32,540 nucleotides of DNA. Source: Gammaproteobacteria bacterium (GTDB lineage: Bacteria > Pseudomonadota > Gammaproteobacteria > JAJPIJ01). The DNA is taken from positions 1 to 32,540 of the forward strand of contig DATJVC010000014.1 in the NCBI GenBank assembly GCA_035501935.1, given 5' to 3'. Below are positions 22,945 to 32,540 of this stretch, in pieces. Each line of letters begins with the position of its first letter. Within the stretch, counting starts at the first letter, position 1. Below the pieces are notes generated by a model. That model did not search any database, had not been told where the DNA came from, and saw only the letters and a list, made by a program, of their open reading frames with translations. Made by a program: the position numbers and the translations under genes.

Positions 22945-24399
22945 ATGAATCGCAAGACCTTTTTTCGCGTCGCCGTTGCGCTGGCAATCGTTCCTGCTGT
23001 CGCGGCGGGTTATTTATATCTGCAGGGCCCGGTCATCGCGCAGGCACACGCCGAAAGCGCCGTGGCCAGCGCCACGCCGGCAATTGCACTGCCCGATGTC
23101 TCGTCATTGGTGGAACGAACCGGCCCCGCAGTAGTCGCCATCCGCGTCACCCAGACCATGCATAACGCCGGTCTCGACAATCTGCCGCCGGGTATCGATC
23201 GAAATTCCCCGTTCTTTTATTTCTTCCGGCGCTTCGGCCCGCCGTCCAACGGCGATGAAGGCGACCAGACCATGCAGGGCATCGGTTCCGGCTTTATCAT
23301 CTCGCCGGACGGCTACATCCTCACCAACGCGCATGTGGTGGCGGACGCCAGTGAAGTACAGGTGAAACTGACTGACAAGCGCGAGTTCACCGCCAAGGTC
23401 GTCGGCGTTGACAAAAAGAGCGACATCGCGGTCATTAAAATCGACGCGCACGACCTGCCTGTGCTGCATCCCGGAAATTCAGACACGCTGAAGGTGGGTG
23501 AGTGGGTCGCCGCCATCGGCACGCCCTTCGGGCTGGAAAACACCGTGACGGTGGGCGTCGTCAGCGCCAAGGGTCGCGCGCTGCCGGATGAAGCCTACGT
23601 TCCCTTCATACAAACCGACGTGGCCCTGAATCCGGGTAATTCCGGCGGACCTCTGCTCAACATGAAAGGCGAGGTGGTCGGCGTCAATTCCCAGATCTAC
23701 AGCCGTAGCGGCGGTTACATGGGCCTGTCGTTCGCGATACCCATCGACGTGGCCATGAAGATTGGCGACGAACTGCGCCACGACGGCAAGGTGGCGCACG
23801 GCCTGCTCGGAGTGAGCGTGCAGTCGATGACCCAGGACCTGGCCAAGTCCTTCGGCCTGGGCAAAACCGAGGGCGCGCTGATCAGCCGCGTCGAGCCTGA
23901 CAGCCCGGCGTCGAAAGCCGGCCTGCAGACTGGTGACGTCATTCTGGGCGTGAACGGCAAGACGATTAACGATTCCATCGATCTGTCACGCATCATCGCC
24001 GATTCCAAACCCGGCGACGTGACCACGCTGCGCATCCTGCGCAACGGCGGGGAGAAAACCGTACGTGCGACGATTGGTGAATCGCCCGCGGATGAAGTCG
24101 CCGACGCCGGCGGCGGCAAGGCGCACTCAGGCACCGGGCGTCTCGGCCTGGCGGTGCGTTCGCTGAATCAGGATGAACAACACCAGATCGATGAGAAGGG
24201 CGGCGTGCTCGTGGAACAGGCGAGCGGACCGGCCGCCAAGGCCGGCATCCAGCCGGGCGATGTCATTCTGGCGGTCAACAACAAGCGCGTGAAGGACCCG
24301 CAGGAGCTGCGTTCACTGGTCGAACACGCGAGCGGCCACGTAGCCCTGCTGGTCCGGCGCAATGACGCGGAGATTTACGTCCCCGTTGCCATCGGTTGA
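22945..24399 (+). CDS. Do-family periplasmic serine endoprotease (DegP/DegQ/MucD-like)
   Basis: 484-residue HtrA-family protease/chaperone that degrades damaged periplasmic proteins. It has an N-terminal signal sequence (hydrophobic about 7-27), a trypsin-like domain with His130 (TNAHVV), Asp160 (KSDIAVIKI) and Ser233 (NPGNSGGPL), and two PDZ domains (about 285-380 and 396-480). CAGGAG lies 7 bp before the ATG. The catalytic triad is complete. The sigma-E-type promoter upstream points to control by envelope stress. The next gene, sdhE, is unrelated in function and is separated by a stem-loop. DegP, DegQ and MucD cannot be told apart safely from sequence alone. Confidence 0.95.
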   Translation: MNRKTFFRVAVALAIVPAVAAGYLYLQGPVIAQAHAESAVASATPAIALPDVSSLVERTGPAVVAIRVTQTMHNAGLDNLPPGIDRNSPFFYFFRRFGPPSNGDEGDQTMQGIGSGFIISPDGYILTNAHVVADASEVQVKLTDKREFTAKVVGVDKKSDIAVIKIDAHDLPVLHPGNSDTLKVGEWVAAIGTPFGLENTVTVGVVSAKGRALPDEAYVPFIQTDVALNPGNSGGPLLNMKGEVVGVNSQIYSRSGGYMGLSFAIPIDVAMKIGDELRHDGKVAHGLLGVSVQSMTQDLAKSFGLGKTEGALISRVEPDSPASKAGLQTGDVILGVNGKTINDSIDLSRIIADSKPGDVTTLRILRNGGEKTVRATIGESPADEVADAGGGKAHSGTGRLGLAVRSLNQDEQHQIDEKGGVLVEQASGPAAKAGIQPGDVILAVNNKRVKDPQELRSLVEHASGHVALLVRRNDAEIYVPVAIG

Positions 24400-24417
24400 A
24401 GCATGACCCCTCCTCCA

Positions 24418-24445
24418 CCGGCGATCGCACGGATGCGATCGCCGG
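24418..24445. terminator. 12-bp perfect stem-loop after the protease gene
   Basis: CCGGCGATCGCA and TGCGATCGCCGG pair perfectly around a CGGA tetraloop 19 bp after the protease stop. There is no T-tract, so it may be a Rho-assisted terminator or an mRNA 3' stabiliser rather than an intrinsic terminator. Confidence 0.5.
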
Positions 24446-24504
24446 TCCGGAGTCCGGCGGTTGCCGATTTCACAGCCCCGCGCGCTGTCCTTACAATAGG
24501 GCGC

Positions 24505-24753
24505 ATGATTGATGACAAATCCGTGCGCTGGCGCTGCCGGCGCGGCATGAAGGAACTCGACGTCCTGCTCGGGCGCTTTCTGGAGCGGGGCTACGCACAA
24601 CTCGACGAACGGGAACGAGGCGTATTTGTGCGGCTGCTGGATCAGAAAGACCCCGATTTGATGGACTGGCTGACGGGACGTGATCGACCGGCCGATCTCG
24701 CCTTTGATGCGCTGATTGGACGCATGCAATCCTTCATTTCCTCCTCCGCATGA
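24505..24753 (+). CDS. sdhE: FAD assembly factor SdhE
   Basis: 82-residue cytoplasmic protein needed for covalent flavinylation of SdhA (and FrdA). It has the family signature WRCRRGMKELDVLL, containing the essential R-G-x-x-E motif (Arg13, Gly14, Glu17), then FLERGY and WLTG. The frame is open from 24403 but the family length fits ATG 24505. TACAAT lies 7 bp before that ATG with no Shine-Dalgarno between, so the message may be nearly leaderless. The stop overlaps the ygfZ start (ATGA). In E. coli sdhE pairs with ygfX; here the partner is ygfZ, and ygfX is 10 kb away beside the sdh operon. Confidence 0.93.
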   Translation: MIDDKSVRWRCRRGMKELDVLLGRFLERGYAQLDERERGVFVRLLDQKDPDLMDWLTGRDRPADLAFDALIGRMQSFISSSA

Positions 24754-25760
24754 ATGCGCCGGCGGCATGGATGGAAAAGCTGTTGCGATCCACGGCCCCG
24801 TCCGCTGAAGCATCCGCCGCGTCTGGCCGGAATAGCATGGTGGACCTTTCGCATCTGGCACTGGTCGAGGTCAGCGGCGAAGACGCCGAAAAATTTCTGG
24901 CCTCACAACTCACCAATGACGTGCCGGCCCTGACGGCGCACCAAACGCAGTTGAGCGCCTGGTGCTCGGCGCAGGGACGCGTGCTCGCCCTGCTGCGGAT
25001 GTACAGAACGCCGTCGAGCTACCGCATGTTGCTGCCTGCCGACCTGGCTGAAGAGACCATGAAACGCCTGCGCATGTTTGTGTTGCGCGCCAAGGTAAAA
25101 ATCGAAGACCTCAGTCCGCGCTACGTGCGCTTGGGCCTGTCCGGCCCGAAGGCGGCGGAATGCTTGGGCATGGTCGTGGGTCAGGTCCCCACGGAATTGA
25201 ACGCCGCCAACACCACCTACAACGGCACATTGCTGCGCCTGCCCGGCGCCGTCCCGCGTTTTATTTTTGTCGGCGAGGCCGGAGAAGCGGGCATGATTTG
25301 GGACAAACTGGCGACCGACGCCCGGCCCGCCGGCGCCGACTCATGGACCTTGCTGGATATCGAAGCCGGCCAGCCGCAGGTCTATGCCGCCACTCGCGAT
25401 GAATTCATACCCCAGACACTGAACCTCGATGTGCTGGGTGCGGTCAGTTTCAGCAAGGGCTGTTATCCCGGTCAGGAGATTGTGGCGCGGCTCAAATATC
25501 GCGGCCGGCTGAAGCAACGCCTCTATCCCGGCCGTGCGCAAACCGACCGGCTCCCGGAACGCGGCGGGAAAATCGTGGTCAGAGGTCAGGAGGCGCACGT
25601 CGGCAGGGTCGTCGATGTCGCAGCCCATCCAGAGGGCGGCATCGCGCTGCTTGCGGTGCTCAACATGGAATCGGCCCAAAGCGCGGAGTTGCATCTGAAC
25701 ACGCCTGACGGACCTGCATGCCGGTTTACAATGCCACCCTATCCCATCAACGAAGAATGA
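24750..25760 (+). CDS. ygfZ: Folate-binding tRNA-modifying / Fe-S cluster protein YgfZ
   Basis: 336-residue GcvT-like protein that helps maintain Fe-S enzymes in a folate-dependent way. The hallmark K-G-C-Y-P-G-Q-E (236-243, Cys238) is intact, followed by IVARLKYRGRLKQRLY. The first 30 residues are a variable extension; a second in-frame Met at about residue 30 (MVDLSHLALVEVSG) begins the conserved part. The start codon overlaps the sdhE stop. Since MiaB and complex II depend on Fe-S clusters, coupling to sdhE is sensible. Confidence 0.92.
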   Translation: MNAPAAWMEKLLRSTAPSAEASAASGRNSMVDLSHLALVEVSGEDAEKFLASQLTNDVPALTAHQTQLSAWCSAQGRVLALLRMYRTPSSYRMLLPADLAEETMKRLRMFVLRAKVKIEDLSPRYVRLGLSGPKAAECLGMVVGQVPTELNAANTTYNGTLLRLPGAVPRFIFVGEAGEAGMIWDKLATDARPAGADSWTLLDIEAGQPQVYAATRDEFIPQTLNLDVLGAVSFSKGCYPGQEIVARLKYRGRLKQRLYPGRAQTDRLPERGGKIVVRGQEAHVGRVVDVAAHPEGGIALLAVLNMESAQSAELHLNTPDGPACRFTMPPYPINEE

Positions 25761-25773
25761 TTCAGGCACATCA

Positions 25774-26268
25774 ATGATAAAACCGAGACTGCTTAATGCA
25801 TTTATTTTCGCCGCCTGCGCGGGGTTGCTGGGATTTGGCTATTACCTGCAATATCACGAAGGTCTTGACCCCTGCCCGCTCTGCATCTTCCAGCGCGCGT
25901 GTTATTTCGGCGCCGGTGTGATCACCCTCATCGCCGCCGTTCACAATCCGGCGCAACCGGGCACCCGCATCTATGGTGCGCTGACGTCGCTCACTGCGCT
26001 GGGCGGCGGAATATTCGCCGGCCGCCAGGTATGGCTGCAGCACCTGCCGAAGTCCGAGGTGCCGGAATGCGGGCCCGGGCTGGAATACTGGGTCAAGACC
26101 CTGCCCATCGCCGAAACCGTCAAACGCGTATTCCGCGGCACGGGCGATTGCGCGGAGGTCGACTGGACATTTCTCAAGTTGTCCATCGCCGAATGGTCGC
26201 TGATCTGTTTTGCGCTGATACTTCTCGCCACCGCCTTATTTCTTGTATTCCGCCCGGCGCGGCGTTAA
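25774..26268 (+). CDS. dsbB: Disulfide bond formation protein DsbB
   Basis: Inner-membrane quinone reductase that re-oxidises DsbA. The 164-residue product has four transmembrane helices and both cysteine pairs: Cys34 and Cys37 in DPCPLC, and Cys99 and Cys126 in the large periplasmic loop. The quinone-contact Arg after the first pair (FQRACYFG) is present. It lies 13 bp after ygfZ. Its stop codon overlaps the stop of the convergent thpR gene. No dsbA is seen in the window. Confidence 0.94.
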   Translation: MIKPRLLNAFIFAACAGLLGFGYYLQYHEGLDPCPLCIFQRACYFGAGVITLIAAVHNPAQPGTRIYGALTSLTALGGGIFAGRQVWLQHLPKSEVPECGPGLEYWVKTLPIAETVKRVFRGTGDCAEVDWTFLKLSIAEWSLICFALILLATALFLVFRPARR

Positions 26269-26789
26269 TTGCCGAGACGCCAGCGTTGCAGCACGGTGTA
26301 ATGGGCGCCATCGGGGCGCGTGTCCGAGCGTACGAGGGTAAAATCCTTCACCGGCCAGCGGATGGCGGGTAACGGCAGGATTTCGGGCGCGCGTTTAACG
26401 TCGCGATACAAGCTCAGGTGTGGAGAATAATCGCGCGCATCAATTTCAAGGCCGCATTCACCGGAATACACCGTCAATTCCTTTTGTAATCCGCGCAACG
26501 CCTCCGGAATCATCGCCGGCGCCAGCCACAGCACACCGTTGTGCGGCCACCAGCCACAACGATCCAGCATCAGGGTAAATGGCCTCACATCCAGGGACGC
26601 CGCCCTCATGGTGAGCATCGCGCGCTGATCTGCGCCTACTTTTCCCAGAAACACCAGCGTCAAATGCAGGTCCGCGTCCGCCAGTCTGCGCCCCCGCTGT
26701 TCAGGCAGTGTGTTGCGATAGCCCGCGATCTGCTTCCGCACCGCCACCGATGGCCATAGCGCGAAGAACAACCGTTCACTGGCGGGCAA
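26265..26789 (-). CDS. thpR: RNA 2',3'-cyclic phosphodiesterase ThpR (LigT family)
   Basis: 174-residue 2H-phosphoesterase. The two catalytic motifs are HLTL at 42-45 and HLSL at 124-127, in the usual spacing, with the family opening RLFFALWP. It opens RNA 2',3'-cyclic phosphates and was first known as a 2'-5' RNA ligase. The start appears to be TTG at 26789, since no ATG or GTG precedes the conserved FFALWP segment in frame. It is 18 bp after the cinA/pncC stop, so it is the last gene of the minus-strand run, and its end overlaps dsbB by 4 bp. Confidence 0.92.
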   Translation of the reverse strand: MPASERLFFALWPSVAVRKQIAGYRNTLPEQRGRRLADADLHLTLVFLGKVGADQRAMLTMRAASLDVRPFTLMLDRCGWWPHNGVLWLAPAMIPEALRGLQKELTVYSGECGLEIDARDYSPHLSLYRDVKRAPEILPLPAIRWPVKDFTLVRSDTRPDGAHYTVLQRWRLGN

Positions 26790-26807
26790 GGCGGGGGGCT
26801 GCCACGA

Positions 26808-27299
26808 TCACTGCGATAGCCGTTCGCGCAGCAGGGCAAGGGCTGACTGAACGGACTGTAAGCGGATGGCCTCGCGTCCACCGGAGAAATTCATGCGCCG
26901 ACTGATCGTGACCGCGTTGCGCGTAGCGCAGGCCAGCCATATGGTCCCCACGGGCTTGTCCTGCGTGCCACCATCCGGCCCCGCGATGCCCGTGATCGCC
27001 AGCGTCCATTGCGAGCGGCCGGCACGCAGAGCGCCCTCCGCCATCTCACGGACGCAAGCCTCGCTGACCGCGCCGTGCGCACGCAGTGTCGACGGTTGGA
27101 CGCCCAAACATTCGATTTTGGCATCGTTGGAATACGTCACATAGCCGCGCTCGAACCATTGCGAACTGCCGGGCAGATCGGTGCACACCTTGGCCAGCCA
27201 GCCCCCGGTGCAGGATTCGGCGGTGACTAGTTTCTCGTTACGCGCGAGCAGCGCCGAAGCGATGGCTTGCAAATCATCAGATGCGGGATCGTTTTTCAT
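26808..27299 (-). CDS. pncC: CinA C-terminal domain protein / nicotinamide-nucleotide amidohydrolase PncC
   Basis: 163-residue single-domain CinA-C protein that deamidates nicotinamide mononucleotide in NAD salvage. It has the motifs TAESCTGG (26-33), RGYVTYSN, the GAVSE segment and ITGIAGPDGG with KPVGT, all hallmarks of the family. The frame is open to 27341 but ATG 27299 overlaps the tadA stop (ATGA) and gives the usual length. In many Proteobacteria this gene stands before recA; no recA is here. Confidence 0.93.
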   Translation of the reverse strand: MKNDPASDDLQAIASALLARNEKLVTAESCTGGWLAKVCTDLPGSSQWFERGYVTYSNDAKIECLGVQPSTLRAHGAVSEACVREMAEGALRAGRSQWTLAITGIAGPDGGTQDKPVGTIWLACATRNAVTISRRMNFSGGREAIRLQSVQSALALLRERLSQ

Positions 27300-27751
27300 T
27301 TGCGTCGCACCGAGAAAAACGCCATCAACACCCCGGAGCACTCCCGATCCAGCAGGCCGCCCATGACCTCGGGCCGGTGCGTGAACTGATCGCTGCCGAG
27401 GATGTTTACAATGCTGCCGGCCGCGCCGGCCTTGGGATCATAGGCGCCAAAAACCACCCGTGGCACACGCGCGTTCAAAATGGCGCCGGCGCACATGACG
27501 CAGGGCTCAAGAGTAACATAGAGAGTGGCGCCGCTAAGCCGGTAATTGCCGAGCGCCCGTGCCGCCGCGCGCAGCGCCACGATCTCGGCATGAGCTGTCG
27601 GATCTTGTGATGCGATGGGCTGGTTCCAGCCCTCACCGATGATCTTGTCATCTTTCACGATCACCGCACCGACCGGCACTTCGCCCGCCACCTGTGCCCG
27701 CTGCGCCAGTTCCAGCGCGTGCCTCATCCAGTGTTGGCTGTCCATCACCAT
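27296..27751 (-). CDS. tadA: tRNA adenosine(34) deaminase TadA
   Basis: Zinc enzyme that converts A34 to inosine in tRNA-Arg(ACG). The 151-residue product has H-A-E at 54-56 and P-C-V-M-C at 83-87, giving the zinc ligands His54, Cys84 and Cys87 and the proton shuttle Glu56. The NYRLSGATLYVTLEP segment is typical of TadA. Starts at 27751 or 27745 are both possible. It is separated from guaA by a 122-bp palindromic element, and its stop overlaps the pncC start. Confidence 0.95.
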   Translation of the reverse strand: MVMDSQHWMRHALELAQRAQVAGEVPVGAVIVKDDKIIGEGWNQPIASQDPTAHAEIVALRAAARALGNYRLSGATLYVTLEPCVMCAGAILNARVPRVVFGAYDPKAGAAGSIVNILGSDQFTHRPEVMGGLLDRECSGVLMAFFSVRRK

Positions 27752-27760
27752 ATCTAGCCC

Positions 27761-27882
27761 GTGAAGTCGATCAAACGGATGATGGCAAGGCGGGGACGCG
27801 CGAGAAAGCGGAGTTTACAAGTTGGTAAATGAGCATTTCGAGCGTGTTCCCAACGCTGCCAGCGCCGTTTCAGCGACTTCAC
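27761..27882. repeat. 122-bp imperfect palindrome between guaA and tadA
   Basis: Arms of about 58 bp face each other around a short centre. The outer ends are a perfect GTGAAGTCG/CGACTTCAC pair, followed after three bases by AAACGG/CCGTTT. The inner ends are GTTTAC/GTAAAT-type (TTTAC/GTAAA), with a partly matched middle (TGGCA/TGCCA, GAAA/TTTC). About 35 of 58 positions pair without gaps. It nearly fills the gap between guaA and tadA and leaves both genes intact, as expected of a MITE- or REP-like element. As RNA it would be a long hairpin. Confidence 0.7.
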
Positions 27883-27884
27883 CC

Positions 27885-29459
27885 TCATTCCCATTCGATG
27901 GTGGCGGGCGGCTTGCCGGAAATATCGTAGACGACGCGCGAGACGCCCTTGACCTCGTTGATGATGCGCCGTGACAGCCTTTCCAGCATATCGTACGGCA
28001 GATGCGCCCAATGCGCGGTCATGAAGTCCACCGTCGCCACCGCGCGCAGCGCGATGACATGCTCATAGGATCGGGCGTCGCCGGTCACGCCCACCGACTT
28101 CACCGGCAGGAACACGGCAAAGGCCTGACTGACCCTGTCGTACCAGCCGCTGTTGCGCAGTTCCTGGATGAAAATCGCGTCCGCCTTCCGCAGGGTATCG
28201 GCATATTCCCTTTTGATCCCACCGACGATGCGTACGCCGAGTCCGGGGCCGGGAAAAGGATGGCGGTACACCATCTCGCGCGGCAGTCCCAGTTCCACGC
28301 CGAGCCTGCGCACCTCGTCCTTGAACAGCTCGCGCAGCGGTTCGACGAGCTTCAGATGCATGCGCCTGGGCAGGCCGCCGACATTGTGGTGCGATTTGAT
28401 CACGTGCGCCTTGCCGGTCTTTGCCGCCGCCGATTCGATCACGTCCGGGTAGATCGTGCCCTGCGCCAGCCATTTCACGTCTTTGAGCTTCTTCGCTTCC
28501 TGCTCGAACACCGTGATGAATTCCCGTCCGATGATCTTGCGCTTCCTTTCCGGATCGCTGACGTCTCTGAGCGCCTTCAGAAAACGCGCTCCGGCATTGA
28601 CACGGCGGACATGCACGCCCATGTGCTGTGCAAACGTGGTCATGACTTGATCGCCTTCATCGAGGCGCAGCAGGCCGTTGTCCACGAACACGCAGGTGAG
28701 TTGATCGCCGATGGCCTTGTGCAGCAGTGCGGCAACGACGCTCGAATCCACACCGCCGGACAGCGCCAGCAGCACCTTGTCCCTGCCCACCAGCGAACGG
28801 ACGCGGGCAATGCTGTCATCGATGATGTTCGCCATCGTCCAGCCGGAACCACAGCCGCAGATTTCGTGCACAAAACGCGAAAGGATGCGCTGCCCCTGCT
28901 TCGTATGCGTGACCTCGGGATGAAATTGCACGCCGTAAAAGCGCCGCGTCTCGTCGGCCATGCCGGCAATCGCGCAGGTATCCGTGGAAGCGATGACCTT
29001 GAAGCCGGACGGCAGCGCGATGACGCGATCACCGTGGCTCATCCACACATCGAGCAGGCCGTGACCCTCGACATTGGTGCGATCCTCGATGTCCTTGAGC
29101 ATCGCGGAGTGGCCGCGCGCCCGTACTTCCGCGTAACCGAACTCGCGCTTGGCGCCCGCCTCGACCTCGCCGCCCAGCTGCGCCGCCATGGTCTGCATGC
29201 CGTAGCAGATGCCGAGCACCGGCACGCCCAGTTCAAAGACGATGGCCGGCGCCTTGACCTTCCTGGCGATGATCACCGACTCCGGCCCGCCGGAGAGGAT
29301 GATGCCGCGCGGCTTGAAATCGCGGATGGCGCGCGCCGGCATGTCGTAGGCGTGAATTTCGCAGTACACGCCCGCTTCGCGCACGCGCCGCGCAATCAAC
29401 TGTGTGTATTGCGCCCCGAAGTCGAGGATCAAAATGCGATCGGCGTGGATGTCGGTCAT
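27885..29459 (-). CDS. guaA: GMP synthase (glutamine-hydrolysing) GuaA
   Basis: Converts XMP to GMP with glutamine and ATP. The 524-residue product has an N-terminal class I glutamine amidotransferase domain with Cys85 (GICYGMQ), His180 and Glu182 (FHPEVTH). An ATP-pyrophosphatase domain with the PP-loop SGGVDSS (234-240) follows, then a dimerisation domain ending KPPATIEWE, the universal C-terminus. ATG 29459 fits the family start ([21 protein letters not shown]); a frame-open extension to 29480 is unlikely. It follows guaB by 42 bp in a guaBA operon. Confidence 0.97.
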   Translation of the reverse strand: MTDIHADRILILDFGAQYTQLIARRVREAGVYCEIHAYDMPARAIRDFKPRGIILSGGPESVIIARKVKAPAIVFELGVPVLGICYGMQTMAAQLGGEVEAGAKREFGYAEVRARGHSAMLKDIEDRTNVEGHGLLDVWMSHGDRVIALPSGFKVIASTDTCAIAGMADETRRFYGVQFHPEVTHTKQGQRILSRFVHEICGCGSGWTMANIIDDSIARVRSLVGRDKVLLALSGGVDSSVVAALLHKAIGDQLTCVFVDNGLLRLDEGDQVMTTFAQHMGVHVRRVNAGARFLKALRDVSDPERKRKIIGREFITVFEQEAKKLKDVKWLAQGTIYPDVIESAAAKTGKAHVIKSHHNVGGLPRRMHLKLVEPLRELFKDEVRRLGVELGLPREMVYRHPFPGPGLGVRIVGGIKREYADTLRKADAIFIQELRNSGWYDRVSQAFAVFLPVKSVGVTGDARSYEHVIALRAVATVDFMTAHWAHLPYDMLERLSRRIINEVKGVSRVVYDISGKPPATIEWE

Positions 29460-29501
29460 GGACACACTGTCACCAAACACGGCGGGAAATGACGGCCGGT
29501 A

Positions 29502-32457
<2,956 letters not shown>

Positions 32458-32483
32458 ACCTACTCCATAATTTTGTTAAAACA

Positions 32484-32524
32484 GTTTCCGTTCGTACTGA
32501 GCCTGTCGAAGTACTAACGGAAAC
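32484..32524. repeat. REP-like palindrome downstream of xseA
   Basis: Two 15-bp arms (32484-32498 and 32510-32524) pair at 14 of 15 positions around the 11-nt loop GAGCCTGTCGA. The pattern TGAGCyTGTCGAA inside a palindrome is, from memory, a common interspersed repeat in proteobacterial chromosomes. It begins 27 bp after the xseA stop and could also act as its terminator or mRNA stabiliser. Confidence 0.7.
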
Positions 32525-32540
32525 ATCAACTTTTATGTTC

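Noticed and set aside
24421-24442. GCGATCGC octamers as a HIP1-type genome repeat
   Set aside because: Two copies occur only as the two arms of one hairpin, so they are explained by the palindrome.
28002-29492. 496-residue plus-strand frame opposite guaA
   Set aside because: It mirrors the guaA codons in a GC-rich genome, shows no family motif and has no ribosome-binding site; treated as an antisense shadow.

Overview
The window looks like a chromosomal segment of a GC-rich (about 60% by eye) Gammaproteobacterium. It carries ubiG, a Pseudomonas-type HAD phosphatase gene beside it, sdhCDAB with SdhE, YgfZ and YgfX, dsbB, a Do-like protease, and guaB-guaA divergent from xseA. This placement is inference from gene content; I see no rRNA, tRNA, CRISPR array, transposase or phage gene.

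Region 1 (1-3594): two envelope genes on the minus strand, a two-partner-secretion outer-membrane transporter (TpsB/FhaC type) and a secreted parvulin-type prolyl isomerase. Region 2 (3595-11953): four plus-strand genes forming a signalling cassette. They are a class III nucleotide cyclase fused to an FHA domain, a PP2C phosphatase, a 1448-residue membrane Ser/Thr kinase with a periplasmic FGE-sulfatase-like domain, and a second membrane protein with an FGE-like domain and a C-terminal SPOR domain. No type VI secretion structural gene is present, so the cassette is an orphan phospho-threonine/cyclic-nucleotide system that appears to look into the periplasm. It is one of two candidates for an undescribed system.

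Region 3 (11972-14729): ubiG, a HAD phosphatase of the Gph/MupP group, a degenerate squalene/phytoene-synthase-fold protein, and a convergent ygfX. Region 4 (14825-18465): a 57-residue SDHAF4-type assembly factor followed by sdhC-sdhD-sdhA-sdhB. Other complex II and Fe-S maturation factors lie at 24505-25760 (sdhE-ygfZ), so several parts of complex II biogenesis fall within one 12-kb stretch.

Region 5 (18797-22386): the second candidate system, a translationally coupled pair. One protein has a PhoU/DUF47-like C-terminus. The other is a pyruvate phosphate dikinase-like protein that keeps the ATP-grasp and phosphohistidine domains but lacks the PEP/pyruvate barrel. A small secreted PsiF-like protein lies convergently behind a strong terminator.

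Region 6 (22945-26268): a Do-like periplasmic protease behind a good sigma-E-type promoter, then sdhE-ygfZ-dsbB. Region 7 (26265-30965, minus): guaB-guaA-tadA-cinA/pncC-thpR, interrupted by a 122-bp imperfect palindrome. Region 8 (31075-32540): xseA followed by a REP-like palindrome at the window edge.
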